This document shows, piece by piece, positions 52,729 through 61,953 of a DNA stretch of 64,000 bases; position 1 is the stretch's first letter, and each line of letters opens with the position of its first letter. The DNA is from Brachionus manjavacas (Eukaryota; Rotifera; Eurotatoria; Ploima; Brachionidae), in contig JAHQIY010000055.1 of assembly GCA_019054805.1 (NCBI GenBank), forward strand, positions 30,600 through 94,599, written 5' to 3'. The notes under the pieces were generated by a model. That model saw only the letters and a list, made by a program, of their open reading frames with translations, had not been told where the DNA came from and did no database searches. The position numbers and the translations under genes are program-made.

Positions 52729-53295
52729 TTATTTTACGCGACCTACGTACTCACCAGAGCGAGTATCAACTTTGATCACTTCGCCAATCGCGATAAATAG
52801 AGGAACGCGAACAACAGCACCTGTTGATAGTGTTGCTGGCTTACCACCTGTACCTTGAGTATCACCTTTCAGACCTGGATCAGTGTCTGTTACTTCAAGC
52901 TCAACGAAGTTTGGTGGCGTTACTACGATTGGGTTACCGTTCCATAGTGTTAGCATACAAGTGTTGTTTTCTACCAACCACTTAGCGTTTTCGCCAACCG
53001 CTTTTACATCCGCAGCGATCTGCTCAAATGTTTCGTTGTTCATAAAGTGGTAGAATTCGCCGTCGTTATATAGATAATCTAGGTCGATATCCATTACGTC
53101 TGCAACTTCACAAGTTTCACCAGACTTAAAGGTTTTCTCTAGCACTTTACCAGAAAGAAGCTTACGAATTTTTACACGGTTGAACGCTTGACCTTTACCC
53201 GGCTTAACGTATTCGTTTTCCAAGATAACGCAAGGCTCGTTATCAAGCATTAGTTTCAAGCCGCCTTTAAATTCATTGGTGCTAACAGTAGCCAT
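52729..53295 (-). CDS. efp: Elongation factor P
   Basis: Protein of 188 residues that relieves ribosome stalling at polyproline. The domain I loop [10 protein letters not shown] carries Lys34, the residue that EpmA and EpmB modify by beta-lysylation. It is divergent from epmB, whose start is only 32 bases away. Confidence 0.97.
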   Translation of the reverse strand: MATVSTNEFKGGLKLMLDNEPCVILENEYVKPGKGQAFNRVKIRKLLSGKVLEKTFKSGETCEVADVMDIDLDYLYNDGEFYHFMNNETFEQIAADVKAVGENAKWLVENNTCMLTLWNGNPIVVTPPNFVELEVTDTDPGLKGDTQGTGGKPATLSTGAVVRVPLFIAIGEVIKVDTRSGEYVGRVK

Positions 53296-53327
53296 TTTTT
53301 CCTCTTACATTCTTAGAGCTAAATTCA

Positions 53328-54350
53328 ATGCCGCACATCATAACCCGAAAAGTTGTTTCTGTTGAGCAAAACTGGCTCAAACAGCTAGCGAATGGGATCT
53401 CTGATCCTGCAAAACTGCTTGAGCAGCTCGAAATAGATCCTAAGCCATGGCAAGACGGATTTGCTGCTCGCAAGCTTTTTGCACAGCGTGTTCCGCAAAG
53501 TTTTGTCGATAGAATGGAAAAAGGCAATCCTTACGACCCGCTTTTACGCCAAGTTTTACCGCTCAGCGAAGAGTTTGAAGTCCACCCAGGTTACTCCAAT
53601 GATCCACTGGAAGAGCAAAACAATGCCATCCCAGGTTTATTGCACAAGTACCGCAACCGCGCGTTAATGATCGTCAAAGGTGGCTGCGCAGTTAACTGTC
53701 GCTACTGTTTTCGTCGTCACTTCCCCTATGACGAAAACAAGGGATCCAAATCAGTTTGGCAGCAAAGTCTAGAGTATGTAGCGCAGCACCCAGAGATTAA
53801 TGAGATCATCCTTTCTGGTGGGGACCCGCTAATGGCAAAGGATGAGGAACTGTTGTGGCTTATTGATAACATTGCCGATATCAAACACATCAAGCGCCTG
53901 CGCATTCATTCCCGCTTACCTGTAGTCATTCCGGAGCGTATCACTCAAGCGCTGATTCAGATGCTAAACGAAACACGCCTGCAAGTGGTGTTAGTCACGC
54001 ATATCAACCACGCTCAAGAGATAAATCAAGAACTGAGAGATAGATTAAGCCACCTTAAGCAAGCAGGTGTTACTCTTTTAAACCAAGGTGTTATGCTTAA
54101 AGGCGTCAATGACAGCATTGAGTCTCAAGTAGACCTCAGCAACGCTTTATTTGATGCTGGCATTTTACCTTATTACATTCACGTGCTAGATAAAGTACAA
54201 GGCGCTGCACACTTTTATATCTCCGATCAAGAGGCCAAAGCGATCATGGCAGGGCTGATTGAGCGAGTCTCAGGTTACCTAGTACCTAAGTTAACTCGTG
54301 AGATTGGTGGGCGCACAAGTAAAACCCCACTCGACCTACATTTAGAGTAA
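53328..54350 (+). CDS. epmB: EF-P beta-lysylation protein EpmB (lysine 2,3-aminomutase)
   Basis: Radical-SAM enzyme of 340 residues that converts alpha-lysine to (R)-beta-lysine for attachment to EF-P. The cluster motif CAVNCRYC has Cys120, Cys124 and Cys127. The LSGGDPLM segment follows, and the PLP-binding lysine is expected near the C-terminus. It is divergently paired with its substrate gene efp; only 32 bases separate them. Confidence 0.95.
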   Translation: MPHIITRKVVSVEQNWLKQLANGISDPAKLLEQLEIDPKPWQDGFAARKLFAQRVPQSFVDRMEKGNPYDPLLRQVLPLSEEFEVHPGYSNDPLEEQNNAIPGLLHKYRNRALMIVKGGCAVNCRYCFRRHFPYDENKGSKSVWQQSLEYVAQHPEINEIILSGGDPLMAKDEELLWLIDNIADIKHIKRLRIHSRLPVVIPERITQALIQMLNETRLQVVLVTHINHAQEINQELRDRLSHLKQAGVTLLNQGVMLKGVNDSIESQVDLSNALFDAGILPYYIHVLDKVQGAAHFYISDQEAKAIMAGLIERVSGYLVPKLTREIGGRTSKTPLDLHLE

Positions 54351-54844
54351 TGATGAAAAATACACGCGGCTTTACGCTAATAGAACTAGTCATTGTAATC
54401 GTTGTACTCGGCATTCTTGCTGTTACAGCCCTTCCTCGCTTACTTGACCTACAAAGCGACGCCCGAACTTCTGCCTTGCAAGGTTTAAAAGGGGCAATGC
54501 AAGGCGCTAACGACCAGTTAATTGGTGCTTCTGCTATCGCAGGTCTCGACACCGCTGCCAGCGGCTCTGTCACTGTCGAGGGGGAAAGCGTCAGTATTGT
54601 TTATGGTTATGCTAAAGCAGACAACGCCAATGCTTGGTCTAAGATTCTTGATGCGAATATAGATGACGCGACATGGGGAGCGGATGGAGCGGATTGGTAT
54701 TTCAGTAATACCAACGCCAATGATGGAATTATCTTGTACATGCCGGGAAGCCGCCGTCAATCTTCTCTTAATTGCTACCTGCAATATACCGAAGCCACAT
54801 CTGGCGCAGCGCCCAGCATTAACTTAACGACTAGCGGCTGTTAA
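54350..54844 (+). CDS. Type IV pilin-like / pseudopilin protein
   Basis: Protein of 164 residues with a class III prepilin signal: a six-residue leader (MMKNTR), then G-FTLIEL with Phe1 and Glu5 after cleavage, and one hydrophobic helix (VIVIVVLGILAVTALP). The rest is a globular head of about 130 residues with two cysteines near the C-terminus (SLNCYL and TTSGC) that probably form a disulfide, as in MSHA-type pilins. Its ATG overlaps the epmB stop by one base, so it is probably cotranscribed with epmB. No pilus assembly genes are nearby, so the machine it belongs to is unknown. Confidence 0.88.
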   Translation: MMKNTRGFTLIELVIVIVVLGILAVTALPRLLDLQSDARTSALQGLKGAMQGANDQLIGASAIAGLDTAASGSVTVEGESVSIVYGYAKADNANAWSKILDANIDDATWGADGADWYFSNTNANDGIILYMPGSRRQSSLNCYLQYTEATSGAAPSINLTTSGC

Positions 54845-54921
54845 ATTTGTCCTTAAGATAAAAATCTTTTGTTCGATAGACAGGTCTAATCTATGCATAC
54901 TCCGACGTTTTGGAGGTCACG

Positions 54922-55428
54922 ATGCAACCAGACATGCAACCCACTATCGAACAATTCCTCGACCTAGGTCCATTCAGTTGGTGGGCTCTACTCTGTTGTG
55001 CCGTTAACGGCATTCTTATTGGTGTTGAACGGCAAACACGTGGTAAGCCTGTTGGAATTCGCACCTCGATTTTGGTGATTTCGGGGACCTACTTGTTTAT
55101 GTCAATGGCAGTTTCGCTCTCACCCAATACGTTAGATCAAGCGCGAGTACTCGGTCAGATCATTACTGGGGTAGGATTTCTTGGTGCTGGGGTAATGATG
55201 ACCCTTGATGGCAAAATCCATGGTGTCACCTCTGCTGCTGTCATATGGGTATTGGCTGCCATTGGCATGATGATTGGACTGGGTTACATGCAACAATCGG
55301 TGATACTCACGCTACTTGCGCTCACAGTGCTACTTGGCGTCGATAAAGCGGAAAATCGAATCAAAGCTCTACGCCGTGGTGTCCACCAGAAAATCCAAAA
55401 ACGTAGAGACAACAAATTGAACTCGTGA
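54922..55428 (+). CDS. MgtC/SapB-family membrane protein
   Basis: Protein of 168 residues with about four or five hydrophobic segments and the MgtC N-terminal domain hallmarks: LIGVERQTRGKPVGIRT and ITGVGFLGAGVMM followed by IHGVTSAAVIWVLAAIGM. It lacks the ACT-like C-terminal domain of Salmonella MgtC, so it is a short SapB-type member. The GGAGG sequence lies five bases from the ATG. The role, possibly in ion or membrane-potential homeostasis, is not determined. Confidence 0.87.
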   Translation: MQPDMQPTIEQFLDLGPFSWWALLCCAVNGILIGVERQTRGKPVGIRTSILVISGTYLFMSMAVSLSPNTLDQARVLGQIITGVGFLGAGVMMTLDGKIHGVTSAAVIWVLAAIGMMIGLGYMQQSVILTLLALTVLLGVDKAENRIKALRRGVHQKIQKRRDNKLNS

Positions 55429-55474
55429 TCTCTACGAGCAAACCAACACAAAGCCTTTGTTTAAAGTGCAATTT

Positions 55475-55488
55475 TTGATTCGAAACAA
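55475..55488. promoter_or_regulatory. FNR-like site upstream of the Dcu gene
   Basis: TTGAT-TCGA-AACAA matches the FNR consensus TTGAT-N4-ATCAA at nine of ten positions, 112 bases before the dcu start. It fits the anaerobic role of the transporter. Confidence 0.5.
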
Positions 55489-55599
55489 GGAATAGCTCGA
55501 TAGTCAATTGCTCTAGCAAGAGAAGCAAATAGGGTCACGTTTCCACCTACCACTTTTGGGTAGCATAGCTCTATGTTTATACCAATGTAGGGTTTGATT

Positions 55600-56925
55600 A
55601 TGTTTTACGTGCATATGCTCCTGCTTCTGACGGTTATATTTATCGGTATCCGCCATGGAGGCATAGCTTTCGGTTTGCTCGGGGGCTTAGGTGTTTCGGT
55701 TCTCGCGTTTGTATTTGGTGTCGCACCGGGTTCGCCACCGATCAGTGTTATGCTGATTATTCTCGCTGTGGTCGCAGCCTCTGCGACTCTGGAAGCAACG
55801 GGTGGCCTCAAGCTGTTAGTGAAGTTTGCTGAGCGATTATTGCGTAAGCATCCAAGTCAAATCGTGTTTCTTGGTCCACTTTGTACCTATTCGTTGACGG
55901 TATTAGTCGGCACGGGTCACTCTGTCTACCCACTTCTGCCTGTTATCTACGATGTTGCCTACAAGAAAGGCATTCGCCCTGAGCGCCCGATGGCGATGGC
56001 AACCGTAGCATCACAAATGGGGATTACTGCAAGCCCGATCGCCGCTGCTGCCGCGGTGGTAATGGCAACAGCGGCCGATAACCACTTAGACATCAGTCTG
56101 GTTAACGTGCTACTGGTGACCATACCTGCAACGTTAATAGGTGTACTGGTTGGCTGTTTATGGAGCCTGAAGCGTGGTAAAGAGCTGGATCAAGATCAAG
56201 CCTTTATCGAGCGCTGCCAAGATCCAGAATTTAAAGCACAGCTGATTGATGAAGTACAACAAGATGAAAGCGAACCTGCCAGCCAGCAAGTGGCTAAGCG
56301 CGGTTTAGGCATCTTCTTAGCCGGTATCGCAACGGTTATCTTTGTCGCTATGTTTGGTAAAGATCTCGGCCTGCTGCCAGATGGCGTTAAAATGTCGGTC
56401 GCGATTCAGTTCTTGATGCTATCCGTTGGTGCTTTGATCCTACTGACAACTAAGGTTGAGCCGAAGAAGATCGTCCATAGTAATGTGTTTATCGCCGGTA
56501 TGACGGCGGTGATTATTATCTTCGGTATTGCGTGGATGAGTGACACCATTATCGGTTTCCACAAGCCCTACTTGATCAGCTTAGTGAGCGATATTGTGGC
56601 TGCGCACCCTTGGACGTTTGCTATTGCAATGTTCGTGGTGTCGGTATTCTTGAAGAGCCAAGCTGCGGTACTGACCATCATGCTACCTCTTGGTTTTGCG
56701 ATGGGCATTCCAGCACCTGTGCTAATCGGTGTGCTTCCAGCTTGTTATGCTTATTTCTTCTTCCCATTCTATCCAAGTGATCTTGCTGCGATTACCTTTG
56801 ACCGCTCAGGTACGACTGAGATTGGTAAGTACGTGCTTAACCACAGCTTCTTGCTGCCAGGATTTATTGGCGTGATTACCGCAACGACAGTGGGTTATGT
56901 GCTATCGACTATGCTAGTCAACTAG
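55600..56925 (+). CDS. Anaerobic C4-dicarboxylate transporter, DcuA/DcuB family
   Basis: Inner-membrane protein of 441 residues with about eleven hydrophobic segments. Family features are GIAFGLLGGLGVSVL near the N-terminus, VLVGTGHSVYPLLPVIYDVA, and MGITASPIAAAAAVV. Dcu proteins exchange fumarate, malate, aspartate or succinate during fumarate respiration. Which of DcuA or DcuB it matches cannot be settled here. ATG 55600 is chosen; a TTG two codons earlier is also in frame. It has its own terminator. Confidence 0.88.
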   Translation: MFYVHMLLLLTVIFIGIRHGGIAFGLLGGLGVSVLAFVFGVAPGSPPISVMLIILAVVAASATLEATGGLKLLVKFAERLLRKHPSQIVFLGPLCTYSLTVLVGTGHSVYPLLPVIYDVAYKKGIRPERPMAMATVASQMGITASPIAAAAAVVMATAADNHLDISLVNVLLVTIPATLIGVLVGCLWSLKRGKELDQDQAFIERCQDPEFKAQLIDEVQQDESEPASQQVAKRGLGIFLAGIATVIFVAMFGKDLGLLPDGVKMSVAIQFLMLSVGALILLTTKVEPKKIVHSNVFIAGMTAVIIIFGIAWMSDTIIGFHKPYLISLVSDIVAAHPWTFAIAMFVVSVFLKSQAAVLTIMLPLGFAMGIPAPVLIGVLPACYAYFFFPFYPSDLAAITFDRSGTTEIGKYVLNHSFLLPGFIGVITATTVGYVLSTMLVN

Positions 56926-56941
56926 CCTTATTCCAATAAAC

Positions 56942-56975
56942 AAAAAGCCAGTTGGTTTCCCAACTGGCTTTTTTA
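56942..56975 (+). terminator. Intrinsic terminator of the Dcu gene
   Basis: Perfect ten-base stem (AGCCAGTTGG with its complement), loop TTTC and six T. Confidence 0.93.
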
Positions 56976-56982
56976 ATTCAAT

Positions 56983-58302
56983 TGTCCCGTCCTGAAATGT
57001 GTTTACACATTGAGGACGAATTATGACTACTTCAAACAGACCCTACATTAAGCGCACTCAGCGCGATTACACGCTAGGCTTTAAATTACAGGTCGTTGCA
57101 GCTGTTGAAAGAGGCGATATGACTTATAAACAGGCCCAAAGCTATCTATGGTATCCAAGGCCGTTCAACAGTCTAACTTGGCTCAGAAAGCACGGTCAGA
57201 TGGACTGGACGCGAAATCCAAGAACAGCCATGCACTAAAACCACCAAGACAAAAGAGTCCCCCGCACAGAAAATAAAACGCCTTGAGAAAGAACTCCGAA
57301 GACGAGCGCCTGAAGAACTTATTTTACAACGAGGTGATAGATATTCTTGATGCAGAGGCACGGGACTGGCCTCAGAAAAAAAGTATATAGACAAGGGGCC
57401 AGAAGCGTTCAAAAAGAGAAAAGCGTAAGTTTTAAGTCGGCTATGTCGACTGTTGGGATTCTCTAGGCAAAGTGTTTATCAACGTGAAAAACGGGAGACT
57501 GCACGTCAGGTTGAGCTTGAGCCTGTTCGACAAATGAATTGCTTGAACTTAGGCGCTACATGCCTCGTTTAGGAACAAGGGAAACTGTACTTTTTTACTT
57601 AAGCCGAGAAGTTCATGGCTCAAGGTATTAAGCTTGGTCGAGACGCATTCTTCGACTACCTAGAGAGAAGAGTTGTTACTCGTTCAGCCTAAGCGTAGCT
57701 ATACAAAGACAACCAACAGTAAACATTGGATGAAGAAGCACATCCTAATCGACTGAAGGACTTTGTCCACTTGTCGGCCTGAGCAGGTACTGGTCAGTGA
57801 CATTACTTATGTTCAGTCTCGTGAGGGAACCCACTATCTGTCGTTAGTCACAGATGCCTTTTAGTAGAAAAATAATGGGATACGAGCTTAGCAACGAGAT
57901 GAAAACGACGGACGTAGTAAAGGCGCTAGACATGGCGATAAGTACACGCCAATACCACAGTCCATGCATCCATCATTCTGATCGTGGGCTTCAGTACTGC
58001 TCAGGTCTTTATCAAGAGCGCCTAAAGACCGACAACATGGTGGCTTCAATGACGGATGGATACGACTGTTACCAAAACGCATTAGCAGAGGATAAATAGC
58101 ATACTTAAACAAGAGTTCTTACTGGAAACTTGCCAAAATATAACTGAGTTAGAGAAACTAATTAGTGAATCCGTAGCTATCTACAACGGTATAAGGCCAC
58201 ACCTCAGCCTGGGAATGAAGACACCAAATGAGGTACATGAAAAAAGCCAACAGCTAATGCTGTTGGCTTAAGAAAACTGTCAACGTATTTTAGGACGAGA
58301 CA
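56983..58302. mobile_element. Degenerate IS3-family insertion sequence
   Basis: A 1320-base element with imperfect terminal inverted repeats: TGTCCCGTCCTGAAAT at the left against TGTCTCGTCCTAAAAT at the right (outer strand), starting TG and ending CA. A three-base direct repeat AAT flanks it (56980-56982 and 58303-58305). Three-base duplications and two-part transposases are usual for the IS3 family. It lies between the Dcu terminator and pfkA, 15 bases from the pfkA stop, so no coding sequence is cut. Confidence 0.85.
57023..58271 (+). pseudogene. IS3-family transposase (orfA/orfB remnants)
   Basis: OrfA starts cleanly (ATG 57023, 40 codons, including RDYTLGFKLQVVAAVERGD), then has a one-base insertion and a one-base deletion about 35 bases apart that restore the frame at LTWLRKHG. 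OrfB is split into short pieces in different frames. Recognisable parts are SDITYVQSREGTHYLSLV, IMGYELSNEMKT, the HHSDRGLQYCS catalytic segment, and a C-terminal NGIRPHLSLGMKTP-like end. Numerous stops and frameshifts mean no active transposase can be made as written. Confidence 0.85.
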
Positions 58303-58316
58303 AATATGATGCTGAT

Positions 58317-59286
58317 TTAGAATAGCTCTTCAGCAACCTTGAATAGATCTTCACGTACTGGGCGCTTCATGTTCTCGATAGCGTCGATGATATCGTGGTG
58401 AACAAGTTGCTCTTTTTGAATGCCCACACAGCGACCACCATGACCTTCCATCAGTAGGTGTACTGCGTAGTTACCCATGCGAGATGCAAGAACGCGGTCA
58501 AATGCAGTAGGACGACCACCACGTTGGATATGACCAAGAACGGTAGCGCGAGTTTCACGACCCGTCGCCGTTTCGATCTCTTTCGCTAGCTCGTTAGCAT
58601 CCATCATTAGCTCAGTGAGAGCAATGATCGCGTGCTTCTTACCTTTAGCAATACCATCTTGGATATTGCCAATCAGCTTTTCTTTATCCAAGCCTGTTTC
58701 AGGAGTGATGATGTATTCACAACCACCAGCGATTGCAGACATTAGCGTCAGATCACCACAGTGACGACCCATGATCTCAACGATCGAGATACGTTGGTGA
58801 GAAGGTGACTGTATCCCGTAGACGGTCAACAGTACGATATAATCGATGTTTCAGTGCAGTTGGGGCAGCCAATCACAAATCCATTACTGCAATGTCGTTA
58901 TAAATGCGTCGCCGGCAGATCGATATAATTAATAACCCATTTCAGTTGGCTTTTTCAACACTCGTAAGAGAATCATCATACAATAACGACTAAAGCTTCG
59001 ATACTATTACACTGCAGGTTTTCCCGATCGCTTTTTGACGCACTTCCACTTCTTTGAACTCAGGGAAACGCGCAGAGCCTAGGAACGTGCCGCCTTTGTT
59101 GATTACATCAGAAACGCTTGAACGATCTAGCTTTTCGATACGATCTTCGTAAAGACCTAAGTAACCATCGAATACACCGTAAACTTCTAGTCCTTCAGAT
59201 AACGCCGTGCGAACCACGCCGCGAACTGCCGCGTTCATACCTGGTGCGTCACCGCCACTCGTCAAGACACCGATCTTCTTAATCAT
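58317..59286 (-). pseudogene. pfkA: ATP-dependent 6-phosphofructokinase, middle region disrupted
   Basis: The first 91 or so codons are intact ([18 protein letters not shown] through [19 protein letters not shown]), as are about the last 160 ([18 protein letters not shown] onward to the stop). Between 58830 and 58995 the sequence still aligns to the expected coding order (IEALVVI, TEMGY and DRLRDT are detectable in shifting frames), but many small indels and substitutions break it. The damaged part should hold the ATP-binding GGDGS and the catalytic aspartate of TIDND. Total length is 970 bases against about 963 for an intact gene. If real, glycolytic PfkA is lost; a local sequence-quality problem is at least as likely. 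Confidence 0.85.
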
Positions 59287-59544
59287 GCTCACCCTCGATT
59301 TTTGGGAATCTTATTTCAATTTTTACGTCAGTCGCTTTCAACAAGCCACCCACTTAATTCCTTTAACTGCGCAATATGTTACCTTTCCTAATTAGGATTA
59401 CTACATTTATTTGCGTCAAATTATGTAACTTTTCTACTTATGTAAGAGTATTACAGCTTTGCTCATTGACATCATTGATACATATCAGGATCACAGTTAA
59501 AACTAGCATCGCTGAAAAGATAGCCAATAAGTGGCACTTTTGCG

Positions 59545-60463
59545 TTACCAATCTTGCGACTTCTGTCCTTTTTCTGCCCCTAATACTACAGAATAGGGAT
59601 CCTGATGGATCAGTACATCTGAATGTGGATAAAGCTCAAGCAGTTTATCTTCGACTTCGTCAGAGATTCGATGTGCTTCAATTAATCCAGATATTGTCTT
59701 CCAGCTCTAAGTGCAACTGAATAAATCGAGTTGGACCCGACATTCGGGTTCTCCAATTGATGGACCCACAAAACGCGCTTCCACCTTCTGCAACATTCTC
59801 GAATTGCTTTCAGCTCTTCATCAGGCAGTTTGCGATCGGAAGTAAGGTTTGAATCGCCTCTTGCACTGCCATTTTGAACGCGCTAAAGAGGATATAAACA
59901 CCAATTGGTACGACGGCAAAAACTGAGTCTGCTTGAGTGATCCCAAACCAGCTCAAACCTAGCGCGAGCATAATGGCGGCATTCATATAAAGGTCAGATT
60001 GATAGTGCAGAGAATCTGCAGCTATGGCTTGGCTGCCCGTTTTCTTCACGACATGCTTTTGGAAACGAACCAAGGCAAACGTGACTAAGATGGCAAACAA
60101 GCTGACGTAAACGCCGTATTCCGGGGACTGCAACTCATGCGGTCTAAAGAAGCGTTCGATACCATTTAAGATCAGGAATACAGCGGAGCCAGAAATAAAC
60201 ATCGCCTGTGCCAACGCTGCTAGTGATTCGGCTTTACCGTGGCCGAAGGTATGCTCTCGGTCAGCAGGCTGAAGGGAGTAACGCACCACAACGAGGTTAA
60301 CCAGAGATGCCGCGATATCGAGCATCGAGTCAATCAAAGAGGCAAGTAAGCTGACTGAACCCGTTACCCACCAAGCCCCAACTTTGACCACCAATAGCAG
60401 CGTCGCAACAATAGCGGTAATCCATGCAGCCATGGTGACTAAGCGAGCATATTCTTGTTTCAT
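59545..60463 (-). pseudogene. fieF: Ferrous-iron/zinc cation efflux protein FieF, 3' third frameshifted
   Basis: Cation diffusion facilitator. The first 209 or so codons are clean: six membrane segments, the metal-site motifs [12 protein letters not shown] and HYQSDLYMN, and [11 protein letters not shown]. At about 59830 the frame breaks within what should read [13 protein letters not shown]. The cytoplasmic C-terminal domain then continues in several frames (RMSGPTRFIQLHLELED, AHRISDEVEDKLL and LIHQDPYS are readable) to a stop at 59545. At least three indels are needed to explain it. It sits between pfkA and cpxP, the usual order. Confidence 0.85.
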
Positions 60464-60531
60464 AATTGGCACGGTTATTAAACCAAACATCTTCTAAGTA
60501 TAACCTCACAATTGTTGAATAAAAATGGCAT

Positions 60532-60557
60532 AAAAAAGGCGGCTATCAAGCCGCCTT
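60532..60557 (-). terminator. Intrinsic terminator of cpxP
   Basis: Nine-base perfect stem (AAGGCGGCT with its complement) and four-base loop with T6 on the minus strand, 16 bases after the cpxP stop. Confidence 0.9.
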
Positions 60558-60572
60558 AATTCAATACTATCT

Positions 60573-61073
60573 CTAGCGAGTAAAACGCTCTTGCATTTTC
60601 TCTTGGCATTTTGCTGAACGCTCTTGTTGCAACTCAACAAATTTTGTTTTCTGCTCAGGAGTTAAGATGCTCAACATCTGATGCTGTTTCTCTAGCATTT
60701 TCACTTTACGTTCCGTTTGCTTTTCAACCATTGACTTAGCAAGCTCGTTTGCCGCCGCTTGGTCAAAGTTATCCGCTAAAGACAATGCCTGAACTTTCTC
60801 TTTTTGTGCTTGCATCTCTGCATGGCGCGCTTCAAAGTTCTCTTTAAAGGCCGCTTTCATTTCCTGTTTGCTTGCCTCACGCATCTCTTTCATCTGGTCT
60901 TTTTGCGCATCAGTTAAGTCAGATTGACGCATGATTCCGCGGTCAAAGCCACCACCACACTCGCCGTGACCACCTTTCTTACCATCTTTGCCACCGAAAG
61001 CGAACGCACTCGCTGTGCCAAGTGCTAGAGGAAGAACAACTGCCGCTACTACTAGTTTCTTTGTCATTTTCAT
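60573..61073 (-). CDS. cpxP: Periplasmic Cpx accessory protein CpxP (Spy/CpxP family)
   Basis: Protein of 166 residues with a signal peptide (to about residue 24), a Gly/Lys-rich stretch, then a helical domain with both LTxxQ motifs (DLTDAQKDQ and ILTPEQKTK). CpxP binds the CpxA sensor and damps it, and escorts misfolded proteins to DegP. It is divergent from cpxRA across a region with CpxR boxes. ATG at 61073 has AAAGG upstream. Confidence 0.92.
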   Translation of the reverse strand: MKMTKKLVVAAVVLPLALGTASAFAFGGKDGKKGGHGECGGGFDRGIMRQSDLTDAQKDQMKEMREASKQEMKAAFKENFEARHAEMQAQKEKVQALSLADNFDQAAANELAKSMVEKQTERKVKMLEKQHQMLSILTPEQKTKFVELQQERSAKCQEKMQERFTR

Positions 61074-61146
61074 AATCGTACCTTTCACTTTGTCTATTGG
61101 ATTGAGCTGTTCTCACAGCGCTTGAGTGTAGAATACGACTTGCTGC

Positions 61147-61182
61147 GTAAAGCAACGTATTGAGAGAGTAAAGAATCGTAAA
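61147..61182. promoter_or_regulatory. CpxR binding sites between cpxP and cpxR
   Basis: A perfect CpxR box GTAAA-GAATC-GTAAA lies at 61168-61182. A weaker tandem half, GTAAA-GCAAC-GTATT, is at 61147-61161. Placed between the divergent cpxP and cpxRA starts, they indicate autoregulation of both units by phosphorylated CpxR. Confidence 0.82.
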
Positions 61183-61257
61183 GAGCGATAATGACCCTAA
61201 ATCAATTGGTCATTTAACAGTAATATATAGATATCCAACTTATGTAGAGACCTTGTT

Positions 61258-61953
61258 ATGCCAAATATCTTATTGATTGACGACGATACCGAGCTAACCA
61301 GCTTACTTAAAGAAGTCCTATCCTTTGAAGGCTTTGATGTGTCTGAGGCAAATAATGGCGAAGAAGGACTGGCACTGCTCAATGACAAGATTGACCTTAT
61401 CTTACTCGATGTCATGATGCCTAAGCTCAACGGAATGGAAACCCTCAAAAGACTGCGAGAAAATTGGGAAACGCCAGTGTTAATGCTGACGGCTAAAGGT
61501 GAAGAGATAGACCGAGTCATTGGCTTAGAGCTGGGCGCAGATGATTATCTGCCAAAACCCTTTAGCGACAGAGAGCTACTAGCTCGCATTCGGGCAATCC
61601 TACGTCGTACGCAAAGCACTGGTGCAAGCAAAAGCTCGAAAAACTCTGACTGCATTGAATATCAAGACATCCAAGTGTATCCCGGTAAACAGGAAGCTTA
61701 CTGTCAGGGAGAGCAAATGGAGCTCACTACCACAGAATTTGCTCTGTTGAGTCACTTTATCCAAAATCCTGGACAAACCCTAACCAAAGAAGCGCTGAGT
61801 TTGGATGTTTTAGGTAAGCGTCTCGCCGCTTTCGATCGTGCTATCGATATGCATGTCTCCAACCTGCGTAAGAAACTGCCCGAACGAGAAGATGGCAAAT
61901 CACGCATCAAAACCTTACGTGGACGCGGCTACTTACTGGTTGAGGAGGACTAA
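61258..61953 (+). CDS. cpxR: Response regulator CpxR
   Basis: OmpR-type regulator of 231 residues for the envelope stress response. The receiver domain (1-115) has the acidic pocket IDDD and phospho-acceptor Asp51 in LLLDVMMP, with Lys in LPKPF. The winged-helix domain covers about 130-229 and ends RIKTLRGRGYLLV. It is fully intact. Its stop overlaps the cpxA start (TAATG). Confidence 0.96.
   Translation: MPNILLIDDDTELTSLLKEVLSFEGFDVSEANNGEEGLALLNDKIDLILLDVMMPKLNGMETLKRLRENWETPVLMLTAKGEEIDRVIGLELGADDYLPKPFSDRELLARIRAILRRTQSTGASKSSKNSDCIEYQDIQVYPGKQEAYCQGEQMELTTTEFALLSHFIQNPGQTLTKEALSLDVLGKRLAAFDRAIDMHVSNLRKKLPEREDGKSRIKTLRGRGYLLVEED

Noticed and set aside
58583-58900. Treating the two pfkA halves as separate genes
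   Set aside because: The sequence between them still aligns in order with phosphofructokinase, so this is one damaged gene rather than two.
59376-59720. A 114-codon rightward open frame
   Set aside because: It lies antisense to the damaged 3' part of fieF, whose pieces are recognisable on the other strand.
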